Positions 50,277-59,315 are shown, counted from the stretch's first letter. The stretch: DNA of 64,000 bases from Bdellovibrionales bacterium (GCA_021731045.1 JAKFYE010000035.1:30310-94309), one strand, 5' to 3'. Numbers and translations: made by a program. Notes: generated from the letters alone by a model not told the origin.

Positions 50277-50578
50277 GGTACTCTCCTTGTTTATTTAAGA
50301 AGTATGCAACTCGCGGCACAGCCATAAAGTCTATTCTAAGAGTTAAAAGTCCTATTAAAGGGTAATTGGGGTATCTATGCGGGGTAATTTGCATCATGAC
50401 TTTCGGTCATACCTCTAAAGTTTATAACTTTACGAGTGTTCCACTAGGCTTCGATATAGGTAGATAAATCGAAAATCGATACCAATTTTCAGAATATCCC
50501 ACGACAATAATTATAAAGTACGGACAGTCCTCTAAAATGTAAACAATGAATTAAGTGCGTGAGAACTAGCGTGTTCAT
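50277..50578. other. 302-bp intergenic region
   Basis: No gene is visible between the divergent DUF2171 gene and the membrane protein gene. A short piece of the palindrome family (AAAGTACGGACAGTCCT at 50517-50533) and a weak ATGAC/GTCAT hairpin (near 50396-50410) are the only structures noted. Confidence 0.4.
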
Positions 50579-51256
50579 ATGGTTGGAAAGACTATGATAT
50601 TTAATCGGGCAGATGACATCAGTTTGGTCTTTTTTAGTTTATTTGCGCTGCTGATGTTTACGACTATCAACTATGTTGTCTGGCGTGGGTCATATCAGGT
50701 TCGAAAATTTGTTATTATATTTTTGGCATATCTGATTTTATTTTGCAGTGTGGTTCAAAGTGGTGCGATATCTCAAAACTTTGTACCTATTGGGCCTCTT
50801 TTATTCTTATCTGTTTTAGTGGGAGCCATTGTTTTTTCATACTCTCGGTATGGAACAAGGCTCTTGGAGTCACATTCCTTTGCCATGTTAATCGGCTTTC
50901 AGTGTTTTCGATTTCCTTTAGAGTTAATTCTACATCATTGGGCAACAATTGAAACTATACCGGAGACAATGACGTGGACAGGGCAAAATTGGGATATCGT
51001 GACGGGGCTTGTTTCGTTTATAGCGATCCCATTTGTAAATGGATCTAAAGCGGTTGTATGGACGGTGCAGATTTTGGGATTTGTTTTGCTGTTAAATGTT
51101 TTGCGCGTTGTGGTTTTGTCTTCGCCGCTTCCATTTGCCTGGCCCCTTGCGAATCCATTGCAGTTAATTGCCTACTTGCCCTACGCGCTGATAGGTCCGC
51201 TCTTTGTCGGCCCAGCTTTAGCTTGGCATCTTATGACGTTTCGAAAATTGTTTTAG
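50579..51256 (+). CDS. Multi-spanning membrane protein of unknown function
   Basis: 225 residues with six or seven hydrophobic helices. The sequence between helices 3 and 4 is 'RYGTRLLESHSFAMLIGFQCFRFPLELILHHWATI', which resembles small uncharacterised membrane proteins annotated only as hypothetical. No catalytic motif is obvious. ATG 50579 could be replaced by ATG 50594 (MIFNRADD). It is monocistronic. Confidence 0.7.
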   Translation: MVGKTMIFNRADDISLVFFSLFALLMFTTINYVVWRGSYQVRKFVIIFLAYLILFCSVVQSGAISQNFVPIGPLLFLSVLVGAIVFSYSRYGTRLLESHSFAMLIGFQCFRFPLELILHHWATIETIPETMTWTGQNWDIVTGLVSFIAIPFVNGSKAVVWTVQILGFVLLLNVLRVVVLSSPLPFAWPLANPLQLIAYLPYALIGPLFVGPALAWHLMTFRKLF

Positions 51257-51447
51257 TAAAAGACAGAATCCCTTTTTAAGACATACACAACAAGGAAAGT
51301 ATAATGAGTAAAAGCATCTTTTTTTGCATAACTATTTATCGGTTCTCTTTAGACCTTAGTTGAGTACTAAGGTGAGATGACGCGAAATGAGAATATGTAT
51401 CGTTTAAAAACAGATTATTGAGTGATAAAGCCTAATTGGATTGTTTT

Positions 51448-52203
51448 TTAAAACCAGATTCGGAGGCCGCCCATGTAGCCGTCGCGATTTTCTGAAGTTC
51501 TCGTAAGAGTGTTCTCGTTGAAGATTAAATACTCTTTGTTCCAACCGCCGTAGATTCTGAGAAATGCAAAATCAATAAAGGCGTAAGCGCGGCTGTTCTC
51601 TCCTTCAAGGGTAGTGCCTTTACTGGATTTTTCAGGAAACAGTTTGCGATACTCGCCCTGAAGGCCAAAGTATTTGGTGAGGTAAATAGCAAATTCAACT
51701 CCGCCAAAGGTATTTTGATATTGTTCGGTTTCGGATGTCCCTCTGGGCGTGTGCGCGTAGCTCTTAAGTCCGCCTTGAAGCGTGAGGTGTGTATTCTGTT
51801 GAGCCGTGCCGAATATGCGTAAATTAAAACTTGCGTCCCAGGCGCTCCATCCTTTTTCTTCAGCTTCGTAGCCACCTTCGAGTCCTACAATACTGGCGTA
51901 GGCACCGGCTCGACCGCGTGTTCGTTGATACTTTGTGGTGTCGTCTTTGGCGTTTGAAAGATAGTGTTTCATTTCGGAGCTTTCACCTTCAAGAAAAAAC
52001 TCAAACGGATTGTCAGAAGTATTTATCGCCAACCACTGATCTTGCCATTTCATATTCTTTTTTTGTTCCATCCATTCCGCGAGTGTCCAGCGAGACTGCA
52101 CTTTTTTTTCAACTTTTCTTGTCACACCCGAGTTGTTCTGTGCAAAAGCAGAAGTGGAAGTGATTAACACAATAAATAGGAGACAAAAAGGTTTTACTTT
52201 CAT
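51448..52203 (-). CDS. Exported, probably outer-membrane beta-barrel protein
   Basis: 251 residues with a signal peptide (1-21, SAFAQ). The region after about residue 90 alternates polar and aromatic residues in strands ending in Tyr or Phe (WDASFNLRIFG; THLTLQGGLKSYAH; EFAIYLTKYFGLQGEYRKLF). The last residue is Phe (GGLRIWF), as needed for insertion by BamA. A 55-residue polar N-terminal part (TRKVEKKVQSRWTLAEWM) precedes the barrel. The function is unknown. Confidence 0.75.
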   Translation of the reverse strand: MKVKPFCLLFIVLITSTSAFAQNNSGVTRKVEKKVQSRWTLAEWMEQKKNMKWQDQWLAINTSDNPFEFFLEGESSEMKHYLSNAKDDTTKYQRTRGRAGAYASIVGLEGGYEAEEKGWSAWDASFNLRIFGTAQQNTHLTLQGGLKSYAHTPRGTSETEQYQNTFGGVEFAIYLTKYFGLQGEYRKLFPEKSSKGTTLEGENSRAYAFIDFAFLRIYGGWNKEYLIFNENTLTRTSENRDGYMGGLRIWF

Positions 52204-52440
52204 ATCTTTATTATAGGTCTGTTATACTTCCATTGCCAGACATTCGCTTAGTAATTCCGAAATTAAGATCTCGTTTTGAGAATTTGATTATTCTTTGCGC
52301 AATATTTTGAACAAAAAACTGACAAAACCCTTTTTCAGAATCAGTGGTGACCACATCGAAGACTAGAAACAGGTTTCTTGTCATTTTTTCGTTTACAGCT
52401 TTAGATAAAGCTTGGAAGCTTTAATTAAGAAAGTCATAAC

Positions 52441-53304
52441 ATGAGTATATTAAAAAAAAATTTAGAAAAAGTTATTCTTGGACTTGTGAGCTTTGCGCGA
52501 AAAGAATTTAAGGGTACGTTTATTCAGCGGTTAACTATCACAAGCTGGGTTTACCGTAGATTGTTTTCGACGATTCAGCGCACGCAAGTGATATTTCGTG
52601 GATATTCATTTGAAGTAAAGCCAGGAGATATTACGATTAATCCATCATTGGTATTGGGTGATTTTGAAAAAGCGGAATTAGATTTAATGCTCAACGTTCT
52701 TCGGCCAGGGGATACGGTTTTAGATGTTGGAGCCAATATAGGAATTTTCTCGGTGATTGCCTCTAAGCATGTTGGAGCTAAAGGAAAAGTTTTTGCCGTA
52801 GAGGCCGTTCCTGAAAATATAGATATTTTAAATCGCAATCTTGTGGGCAACTCCTGTGAAAATGTAAATGTATTGGCTTTGGCTGCGGGAGATTGCGATA
52901 GCACGTTGCCTATGTTTTTATCAGAAGGCAACTCGGGCACTCATTCTTTTGGTTTAAAGACAGGCGCAAAAATCGAGGTTCAAGTTAAAACTTTAGATTC
53001 AATTTTGTTAGGACAAAAAATTGATTTTATTAAAATGGATATTGAGGGTTACGAACCTTTCGCGATTCGTGGTCTTAAAAAGACTCTACAGTCAAACACG
53101 CTCAAGTTGTTAATAGAAATAAACTCTCAAATGCTTAGGCTTAATGGCGAAGATCCTTTAGCCTTTATAACTGAACTCTTCAGAAACTTTAGAAGAGGTT
53201 ACATTATTGATAAACACGGATTAAAATTAGTGGCCTCGCCCGAAACGGTAGTCGAAGCTCTGCCATCTTTTGGATCTCACGCGAATCTTTATTTTGAATC
53301 CTAA
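52441..53304 (+). CDS. FkbM-family methyltransferase
   Basis: A 287-residue SAM-dependent methyltransferase. Motif I is 'VLDVGANIGIFSVIAS' near residue 95, motif II 'KVFAVEAVPENIDILNRN', and the FkbM hallmark 'IDFIKMDIEGYEPFAIRGL' near 195 holds the metal or catalytic Asp-Glu pair. FkbM proteins O-methylate sugars or natural products, often surface glycans. No glycan cluster is adjacent. The N-terminal 50 residues are basic and may lie along the membrane. Confidence 0.9.
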   Translation: MSILKKNLEKVILGLVSFARKEFKGTFIQRLTITSWVYRRLFSTIQRTQVIFRGYSFEVKPGDITINPSLVLGDFEKAELDLMLNVLRPGDTVLDVGANIGIFSVIASKHVGAKGKVFAVEAVPENIDILNRNLVGNSCENVNVLALAAGDCDSTLPMFLSEGNSGTHSFGLKTGAKIEVQVKTLDSILLGQKIDFIKMDIEGYEPFAIRGLKKTLQSNTLKLLIEINSQMLRLNGEDPLAFITELFRNFRRGYIIDKHGLKLVASPETVVEALPSFGSHANLYFES

Positions 53305-53334
53305 AAAAACGAGGGTGTTTGCAAACACCCTCGT
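53303..53334 (-). terminator. Terminator of the matrixin gene
   Basis: A perfectly self-complementary 26-bp hairpin at 53309-53334 (ACGAGGGTGTT and complement). On the minus strand it is followed by a run of T residues (the A-run at 53303-53309), so it serves the metalloprotease gene. On the plus strand no T-run follows. Confidence 0.75.
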
Positions 53335-53359
53335 CGTATTGAGCTATTTTAAAAGCGTC

Positions 53360-54760
53360 TTATTTGCGCTTAGTTGTGAATGACCATACTGGGCTTGACG
53401 TCACCCCTGAAGCGTTCACAGCTTCGATGCGCCAGTAGTATTTTTTGTTACTAGAAAGCGTCGAGAGCCTATAGCTATTCGAAGACGTATTGGACTTCAC
53501 TTTAGGTGGATTCGAGCTTGTACCAAAGTATACATTATACTTTGTCGCACCACTAGCCGCCGCCCAAGCTAAATCAGACGAAGTGCTGATATTAATCGCC
53601 TGATGTGTTGGCGATGGTGAGCTTGGAGCTCCAGGTAGAACTTTTATCGCCGGAGTTGTTACGGATGAGGAACTTGAATAGTTTGAGTATCCGTAATCGT
53701 TGTAGGCGCGAATTCTATAATAGTATTTTGTGCTTGGGCTCAATCCCGCATCCAATGTTGTAACCTCGTTGGCGCTGACGCGTTTCACTTCAGCATAGTT
53801 ACTTGTGTTGCCCACCGAGCGTTCAATGCTGAATGCAATTTCGTCTTCCGAGCGATCCTTCCATGTCAGAGTCACAATGCTATTGCTAGAGTTTTGTACT
53901 GAAAGTCCCGATGGTGCCACCGGTGGTAAATTAATAACCGGAACTGGTTCTGGTGCAGGCATAGGCTCTGGAACTGGCGCGGGCATTGGTGCAGGTGCAG
54001 GTTGTGGGGCAGGTGCCGGAGCTGGCATCGGAGTCGGCTCTGGAACTGGTGCAGGCATAGGCTCCGGTACTGGTGCGGGCATTGGCTCTGGAACCGGAGT
54101 CGGCGCTGGCGCAGGTTGTGGAGCAGGGGCTGGAGCCGGTGATGGTGCTGGAGTTGGAATTGGTCGACCACTTGGGTAAACCGCTCTGGCCATCGTGATA
54201 TCATCTGAAGAAAGAGTCATAAGTTCTTGATTACAGGGGCCTGTCCACGAGTTCATTGTGGCATCACCCTCAGAAGAGTGGTTGAAGCCAAGGCCATGAC
54301 CAAACTCATGAATAGCTGTTCCTCTTAAGATATATTCATTTGAACAGTTGTCGCCTGGACCTGTCATAAATGTATGAGATGCGGTATAGATTTTCATATC
54401 AAAATCTCTTAAGTATCCACTGCCATCATACCAGTAGTAACATTCCGCGAGATATCCTGGTCCTGCGTCTTGAGCTAAAACCACATTGTTGGTGCCATCA
54501 TAAGAAAACCCAGAAGATCCTGAGTTGTAACCGCGATAAACTAAATTGATATCCGCACCTGTTTGGTCGGTCCAAGCGCGAGCAGCGGCCTGAATATCTT
54601 CGATAACGGCGGATTCATTAAGACCAGCATTGTTTTGAGGATTGATGTAATAGTAAATTGTGCTGGATTGCCAACGATGACCATCATAATTATAAGAGTA
54701 TCCGACGCCACCAATACCAATAATACTAAGAATTAATAAGATTAAGTGCGTACGTTTCAT
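53360..54760 (-). CDS. Exported matrixin-type metalloprotease with Pro/Ala linker and FN3 domains
   Basis: 466 residues: signal peptide (about 1-21), M10 catalytic domain to about 195, low-complexity linker about 200-278, then two fibronectin type III domains to the end. The zinc site is HEFGHGLGFNH (151-161), matching HExxHxxGxxH, and the Met-turn is 'DATMNSW'. The linker is a run of Pro-Ala/Val-Pro-Glu units (PVPEPMPAP repeated). FN3 modules probably bind polysaccharide or protein. A typical propeptide Cys switch is absent. The gene overlaps its upstream neighbour by 4 bp. Confidence 0.9.
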   Translation of the reverse strand: MKRTHLILLILSIIGIGGVGYSYNYDGHRWQSSTIYYYINPQNNAGLNESAVIEDIQAAARAWTDQTGADINLVYRGYNSGSSGFSYDGTNNVVLAQDAGPGYLAECYYWYDGSGYLRDFDMKIYTASHTFMTGPGDNCSNEYILRGTAIHEFGHGLGFNHSSEGDATMNSWTGPCNQELMTLSSDDITMARAVYPSGRPIPTPAPSPAPAPAPQPAPAPTPVPEPMPAPVPEPMPAPVPEPTPMPAPAPAPQPAPAPMPAPVPEPMPAPEPVPVINLPPVAPSGLSVQNSSNSIVTLTWKDRSEDEIAFSIERSVGNTSNYAEVKRVSANEVTTLDAGLSPSTKYYYRIRAYNDYGYSNYSSSSSVTTPAIKVLPGAPSSPSPTHQAINISTSSDLAWAAASGATKYNVYFGTSSNPPKVKSNTSSNSYRLSTLSSNKKYYWRIEAVNASGVTSSPVWSFTTKRK

Positions 54761-55254
54761 CGGTTACCCCCGCGATGTCTGCGAGCTAATGTGCGGATTT
54801 CTTCTAAGCTTTTATCTCCAGCCCGACGAGTTGTCTGATCGACTCGTACAAAAGACTCTTTTCCGAACTTTAATTTGTGCGCATCTTTAAATGTGTCGTC
54901 TTTGTCTAAATAAAGAACAACTTCCTCGTTTAAATCGATAGGTGTTTGGTGTGAAACCTTCATGGTGAGTTCGTCTTTAGTACCTTTATTAATAGTGCCA
55001 CCTGGAACTTCAACATAGATTTCGTCGCCCGCATCTCCTTTAAGAGACTCTTGAACTTTAACAGTGACCCGAGAAAGAATGATGTCGTCACCATTTACTG
55101 TGCGAGTTCTACGTGCACGTACGGATTTAATTTTTCCGTGAACAACCGTTGAAGATTCTTCGGCGTTGACTTCAGTCGTGATTTGGCGACGATGCCGGCC
55201 CTCCGCCATTGTACAAAATAATAAAACCATCAAAGCTGTAATAGGAATTCTCAT
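54757..55254 (-). CDS. Exported basic protein coupled to the metalloprotease
   Basis: 165 residues with a signal peptide ending MAEGR (about 1-19). The mature part begins with 'STVVHGKIKSVRARRTRTVNGDDIILSRVTVKVQESLKG', a beta-rich pattern seen in small exported proteins with 'V..L.G' strands. The C-terminus is Arg-rich (RTLARRHRGGNR). The stop overlaps the matrixin start by 4 bp, so the two are made together. It could be an inhibitor, chaperone or substrate anchor of the protease; this is not proven. Confidence 0.75.
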   Translation of the reverse strand: MRIPITALMVLLFCTMAEGRHRRQITTEVNAEESSTVVHGKIKSVRARRTRTVNGDDIILSRVTVKVQESLKGDAGDEIYVEVPGGTINKGTKDELTMKVSHQTPIDLNEEVVLYLDKDDTFKDAHKLKFGKESFVRVDQTTRRAGDKSLEEIRTLARRHRGGNR

Positions 55255-55529
55255 GCGTCCCCCTGTCCCACGACATTAAGTTGCAAAGGAGTGCCTCGTT
55301 GAAAAGTAGATAGAATGCTTTAAATCGGTTACGATTTCGACATCGCCCAAAGGCTAGTCATTTTAAATTGTTTTATATTGAGACAAAAACTCTGAGATGC
55401 ATTTGAAATTGCAATAGGAGCATGCGTGAAAACATTTCTATGCGTTTTCAGAGTTTAGACTATTAAATTTGTTTATTTTTTTGATAACAGAAAAGCCCAG
55501 GTGCAATTTCAGTGTCTGAAACTTCAACA

Positions 55530-55793
55530 CTATAATTGCCTTTGGGTTACATTTTTATCTAGAATTCCTAAGATAATAATCACAAAGGCGATAAGCCGAA
55601 CCGTATAAACGGGTACGCCAACCTCAGAAAAATTCTCAAAAAATACGAGCAATATTCGCTCAATGGCCAATAAAGTAAAAGCAATTGCGAAGAGAATAAA
55701 GAGCCGGTCTTTAGTTTTGGTCCAGAAGCGTATGAAAAACAACGCGATGGTAAGTGATAAAGTAAACGTGATACCTGATACAAATATTTTCAT
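55530..55793 (-). CDS. DUF5985 membrane protein
   Basis: 87 residues from ATG 55793 (MKIFVSGITF). Three hydrophobic helices, with 'FFIRFWTKTKDRLFILFAIAFTLLAIERILLVF' giving the DUF5985 signature: Arg-Phe-Trp, then Lys-Asp-Arg between the first and second helices. The function is unknown. It is preceded by another DUF5985 gene with a 4-bp overlap. Confidence 0.85.
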   Translation of the reverse strand: MKIFVSGITFTLSLTIALFFIRFWTKTKDRLFILFAIAFTLLAIERILLVFFENFSEVGVPVYTVRLIAFVIIILGILDKNVTQRQL

Positions 55794-56050
55794 GTGCACT
55801 CCCAAATAAGTCCGTAGAGGAGGCAAGCAAGGCTTGCAATCATCAAACTAGGTCGGATCAACCCAAAATCAGTTTCAGGAAACACGACTAAGTCGAGGTA
55901 CAGCATAATATTATTTAGCAAGAGCCCGAAAAAACAAATACTACTCCATAGAAGGAGCGGAGACCGTTGTTTTATATAGGCGCGGATCAGCAAAATTGCG
56001 CACAACATACTAGTTAAAGCACATAAAATATATACCAGTTCGAGTAACAT
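55790..56050 (-). CDS. DUF5985 membrane protein, paralogue
   Basis: 86 residues, three hydrophobic helices. The pattern 'LLIRAYIKQRSPLLLWSSICFFGLLLNNIMLYL' matches the same family as its downstream neighbour, with more changes. The pair probably form a complex of two related subunits. The start overlaps the upstream winged-helix gene by one base. Three genes are coupled. Confidence 0.82.
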   Translation of the reverse strand: MLLELVYILCALTSMLCAILLIRAYIKQRSPLLLWSSICFFGLLLNNIMLYLDLVVFPETDFGLIRPSLMIASLACLLYGLIWECT

Positions 56051-56433
56051 TACTTATCCCCCTTAATTTTAAAGGCGTCAGAGAAATTACGAAGTTTATC
56101 AAGTGGTTTAGAAAAAATGAGCTCGATAACTTTAATACGACGATCTTTATAAGCACGAGCCAATTTTTCGACAGTGTCGTTTAATAGGGGAGTGGAGGTA
56201 TAATAATAACCTTCAGGAGTTTTTTGGCAAAGACCTCTCCCGCACAGATCTTCGAGTCGAATTTTAATTGAATTTTCCGGACTACGGAGCTGTTCGCTGA
56301 TTTCAGCGACTTGCCACTTTTTTTCCACACTGCTTTTTAATAGCAGCAGGACCTCAAGCTGTTCGACGGAATGAATGTACTTGTACAAAAATTCCTTAAC
56401 ATCATTCGCGACTTCGCTCTCGTTCAAATTCAC
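56050..56433 (-). CDS. Winged-helix-like regulator linked to DUF5985 genes
   Basis: 127 residues, first gene of the operon. The N-terminal half reads like a winged helix: 'HSVEQLEVLLLLKSS', 'WQVAEISEQLRSPENSIKIRLEDLCGRGL' and a wing 'KTPEGYYYTS'. The C-terminal helices carry basic residues (ARAYKDRRIKVIELIFSKP). No ligand domain is seen. Its cotranscription with two membrane proteins suggests membrane-tethered sequestration of a regulator, but that is speculative. Confidence 0.65.
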   Translation of the reverse strand: MNLNESEVANDVKEFLYKYIHSVEQLEVLLLLKSSVEKKWQVAEISEQLRSPENSIKIRLEDLCGRGLCQKTPEGYYYTSTPLLNDTVEKLARAYKDRRIKVIELIFSKPLDKLRNFSDAFKIKGDK

Positions 56434-56669
56434 TCCATGTTTGAATCCGAAGATTTTTTAATCGTACGTGTCTTTATTCCAAACAATGCTAGGTGGGCGA
56501 GCAAGTCACCCTTGCATCGTTTTTTAAAGAAAATTTAATATTGAAAAGCGTTGTAAAAATACGACTGTTGACATCACTGTCGGTCGTCAATAACGTTATG
56601 TTGTAAAGAAGGGCAAATGGGCCTTTCTTATATCAAATTCATACAAAAATTCATCAGGAGGAACTCATC

Positions 56670-57365
56670 GTGCTTCAGCCTTATACGACAATAGATGGAA
56701 TTCTGTTTTTGCTTCGTTGGTTTCATATTTTCTTTGGCGTTATTTGGATAGGTCTTCTTTATTATTTCAACTTTGTGCAGGGTTCTTTTATGAAAGAAGC
56801 TGCAGCTCCCGCAAAGCCCGAAGTTTTAGGAAAACTTTTACCGCGAGCGATGTGGTGGTTTCGATGGGGAGCATTTTGGACGATGGCGACTGGTCTTACG
56901 ATTATTGGTATTACGGCGCATACAATGGGTGGATTTAATAGTTCATGGGGTGTCACTATTGGGACGGGCGCTGTGATGGGCTTGATCATGGGCATGAATG
57001 TTTGGTTTGTGATTTGGCCAAATCAAAAATTAATAATTCAAAACGCTCTTCAAACTGCTGGTGGCGGCCAAGCCGTTCCTGGAGCTGCTGAAGCTGCCGT
57101 TCCCGCTTTACGAGCTTCTCGTACAAATACATTACTTTCGATTCCCATGTTATTTTTTATGGCGGCTTCACGTCACCTTGTCCTGCCGGTGAATGAGTCT
57201 ACAAATTATTCTACCTATTGGATTGTGGCGTTCATAGTCTTAGCGATCATTGAAGGAAACGCTTTAAAAGGCAAACTTGGACCAATGGAAACTATCAAGG
57301 GCGTGATCACGAGTGGTTTTGTTCTTACGATAGTGTTTATTATTTTGATGGGCGTTCTACTTTAA
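56670..57365 (+). CDS. PuuD-like (urate hydroxylase family) membrane protein
   Basis: 231 residues with about six hydrophobic helices and His residues at membrane edges (RWFHIFFGVIWIGLLYYFNF; AASRHLVLPV). It matches the membrane domain of PuuD, which in some bacteria hydroxylates urate using a C-terminal cytochrome c. Here the cytochrome is a separate gene 2 bp downstream. No purine catabolic genes lie nearby, so urate as the substrate is uncertain. AGGAGG precedes the GTG start. Confidence 0.8.
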   Translation: MLQPYTTIDGILFLLRWFHIFFGVIWIGLLYYFNFVQGSFMKEAAAPAKPEVLGKLLPRAMWWFRWGAFWTMATGLTIIGITAHTMGGFNSSWGVTIGTGAVMGLIMGMNVWFVIWPNQKLIIQNALQTAGGGQAVPGAAEAAVPALRASRTNTLLSIPMLFFMAASRHLVLPVNESTNYSTYWIVAFIVLAIIEGNALKGKLGPMETIKGVITSGFVLTIVFIILMGVLL

Positions 57366-57367
57366 GC

Positions 57368-57730
57368 ATGTCCTTTTTTGTAAGACAGACTCTTTTCATT
57401 TCATTTGCGATCGTGTCGCTAGGCACGATCGCACTTATTTCGTGTACAAAAAAATCAGAAAACCAAGTGCCAGTAAACCCTTTAGTAGAAAAGGGGCGAC
57501 GTGCTTATACGGCTAATTGTGTTTCTTGTCATAATACTGATCCCAAAAAAGATGGTGTCTTAGGCCCAGCAGTGATGGGGTCATCTTTAGAACTTTTAAA
57601 TGCGCGTATTCTTGAGGCCAGCTACCCTGTCGGTTACACGCCTAAACGTACTACACACGCGATGGCTCCACTGCTTCACGTGAAGCCAGAAATCGAAGCT
57701 CTTCACGCGTTTTTAAACGAAACTCACTAG
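57368..57730 (+). CDS. Mono-haem cytochrome c lipoprotein
   Basis: 120 residues. The signal sequence ends at a lipobox 'IALISC' (about residue 26), so it is membrane anchored. The haem site is CVSCH near residue 55, and the sixth ligand Met is in 'THAMAPLL'. It is coupled to the PuuD-like gene and should accept electrons from it, like the fused C-terminal domain of the archetype. Confidence 0.88.
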   Translation: MSFFVRQTLFISFAIVSLGTIALISCTKKSENQVPVNPLVEKGRRAYTANCVSCHNTDPKKDGVLGPAVMGSSLELLNARILEASYPVGYTPKRTTHAMAPLLHVKPEIEALHAFLNETH

Positions 57731-57744
57731 CCATTATATTTAAT

Positions 57745-58173
57745 TTAGTACGGTTTTCCCATCGAATGTAAACACTCTTCTTCTGAGGTATAGTTAGCTA
57801 AAAAACCACCCGCAAAATTCACACGTGTTTTGCCAGAGCAGATTCCCGCAGGGGCTGGGTTTGTTCCGAATGGTCCGGGTGTTAAATTTGAATACCACAG
57901 CGATTCTACACATTGTTCTTGTGTAGGATACTTGCCAATAGAAGTCGTATTTCCGATGGCATTTTTTAATACGCCATCGCCCGCACAAACATGATCGTTT
58001 TTAGAGTAGGTTACTGCACGCACACACTCGCTAGGGTCTTCAAATCGACCAATAACATGGCTTTGATTAATCGAAGCATAGAGATCTCCACCCGAGCAAT
58101 AAAACGCATTCGCATTAGACGAAACCATAAGGCAGGCAAATAAAAACAACGTTGATTTGATAGACACTTTCAT
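57745..58173 (-). CDS. Exported Cys-rich protein with three internal repeats
   Basis: 142 residues with a signal peptide (about 1-23, NANA). Three repeats follow, each with a Cys near the start and another in a 'x(S/T)xEC' turn about 25-35 residues later: from FYCSGGDL to SECVRAV, HVCAGDG to EQCVESL, and GICSGK to EECLHSM. The six Cys probably form three disulfides. No known family was recognised, and convergence with the cytochrome gene gives no functional hint. Confidence 0.7.
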   Translation of the reverse strand: MKVSIKSTLFLFACLMVSSNANAFYCSGGDLYASINQSHVIGRFEDPSECVRAVTYSKNDHVCAGDGVLKNAIGNTTSIGKYPTQEQCVESLWYSNLTPGPFGTNPAPAGICSGKTRVNFAGGFLANYTSEEECLHSMGKPY

Positions 58174-58443
58174 AAAATTTTCCTTACTCTAGGGGGTAAA
58201 CTCTATTTTGACTCTACCCGCTGTTATTCCGGCTTTTCATGCAAGCTGAGGACCGGAAGTTCACCTTTAAACATAGCGATATGCAAAACTACATTCAAAG
58301 AGAATTTAACACAAAGAGGAGTTAGTTTCTAAAAATTAAAGAAACTATTTTAAAATTCATTACTTCTTCTTAAGAAAAATTGAAACCCTAGTGCTTTAAT
58401 GGCTTTTTTTCTATTCTAAACGCCTCTATTGAAAGGAGTAATT

Positions 58444-58911
58444 ATGGCCACCATGTCTGTTAGAGTTCATAATAATATTTCGATTCTCGATAAAGTCGAA
58501 CAGCGAGCCAGAAGTTTAGCTGCGTATTTAGTTTTACCCGGTCGCGCTTTTTTTGCGATGATTTTCATTCTCTCGGCTTTTAATCATTTTTCGTATCCCA
58601 TGATTGCGTATGCTGCCGGTCAAGGCGTGCCATTATCTTCGTTTTTTGTGCCGTTGAGCGGTCTGCTGGCATTTTTTGGTGGGTTAAGCGTTCTTCTCGG
58701 GTACCACGCCCGTATTGGCGCCCTTCTACTTATAATTTTTTTGGTACCGGTCACGCTCATGATGCATGATTTTTGGTCGGTTGGAGATCTCGGGGCCGCG
58801 CAAGTTCAGCAAATTATGTTTATGAAAAATCTCGCGATGCTTGGTGGAGCTCTGATGATTTTTTATTTTGGCTCAGGACCATTTAGTCTAGACAAACCAA
58901 GAGGCCGTTAA
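58444..58911 (+). CDS. DoxX-family membrane protein
   Basis: 155 residues from ATG 58444 (MATMSVRVHN), with AAGGAG 7 bases before it; an upstream in-frame ATG at 58429 precedes the ribosome-binding site. Four hydrophobic helices show the DoxX pattern 'PGRAFFAMIFILSAFNHFSYP', 'GLSVLLGYHARIGALLLIIFLVPVT' and 'QQIMFMKNLAMLGGALMIFYFG'. Members often accompany redox or thiol stress genes. The last codons overlap the convergent gene's end by 4 bp. Confidence 0.85.
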   Translation: MATMSVRVHNNISILDKVEQRARSLAAYLVLPGRAFFAMIFILSAFNHFSYPMIAYAAGQGVPLSSFFVPLSGLLAFFGGLSVLLGYHARIGALLLIIFLVPVTLMMHDFWSVGDLGAAQVQQIMFMKNLAMLGGALMIFYFGSGPFSLDKPRGR

Positions 58912-59315
58912 GACTCTTTTTTTCGAGAGATCAATTTATGTGTGAGTTTAAGGTGAAGGGCCTTAAACTCCTCTTGCATGGCGCGGAGTTCTTCATCCGT
59001 TAGATCCTCGAGATCTACGAGCTCCGTGCGGGCACCTCTCACAGCGCGAATGAGTTCGTTCAGTTTAAGATGAAAGGCCTGTGAATCTCGATTTTGAGAA
59101 TTCTGAATTACGAACACCATTAAAAAAGTGATAATCGTTGTCGAGGTATTAATAACTAATTGCCACGTGTCTGAAAAATGAAAAAGTGGGCCCGAGAGTA
59201 ACCAAACAAGAATCAAAAGAATAGCTAATGCGAAAGCGGTAGGTGTTCCGACAATCCAAGATGTTCCGTGGGCAAATTCTCTGAACCAATTTCGTTTTTC
59301 ATTAGGTGAATTCAT
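58908..59315 (-). CDS. Low-affinity iron permease family protein
   Basis: 135 residues, two membrane helices (TAFALAILLILVWLLSGPLF; LVINTSTTIITFLMVFVIQN) followed by 'SQNRDSQAFHLKLNELIRAV', the family hallmark (QNxQNRD-AxxxKL-ELI). The Fet4-like domain is named for yeast iron uptake, but bacterial members lack proof. The C-terminus is a charged helix (EELRAMQEEFKALHLKL). Confidence 0.85.
   Translation of the reverse strand: MNSPNEKRNWFREFAHGTSWIVGTPTAFALAILLILVWLLSGPLFHFSDTWQLVINTSTTIITFLMVFVIQNSQNRDSQAFHLKLNELIRAVRGARTELVDLEDLTDEELRAMQEEFKALHLKLTHKLISRKKES

Noticed and set aside
53805..54179. Long Gly-rich plus-strand frame opposite the matrixin gene
   Set aside because: It is the antisense of the Pro/Ala linker repeats; Pro and Ala codons read backwards give Gly and Ala runs. 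No ribosome-binding site or domain.
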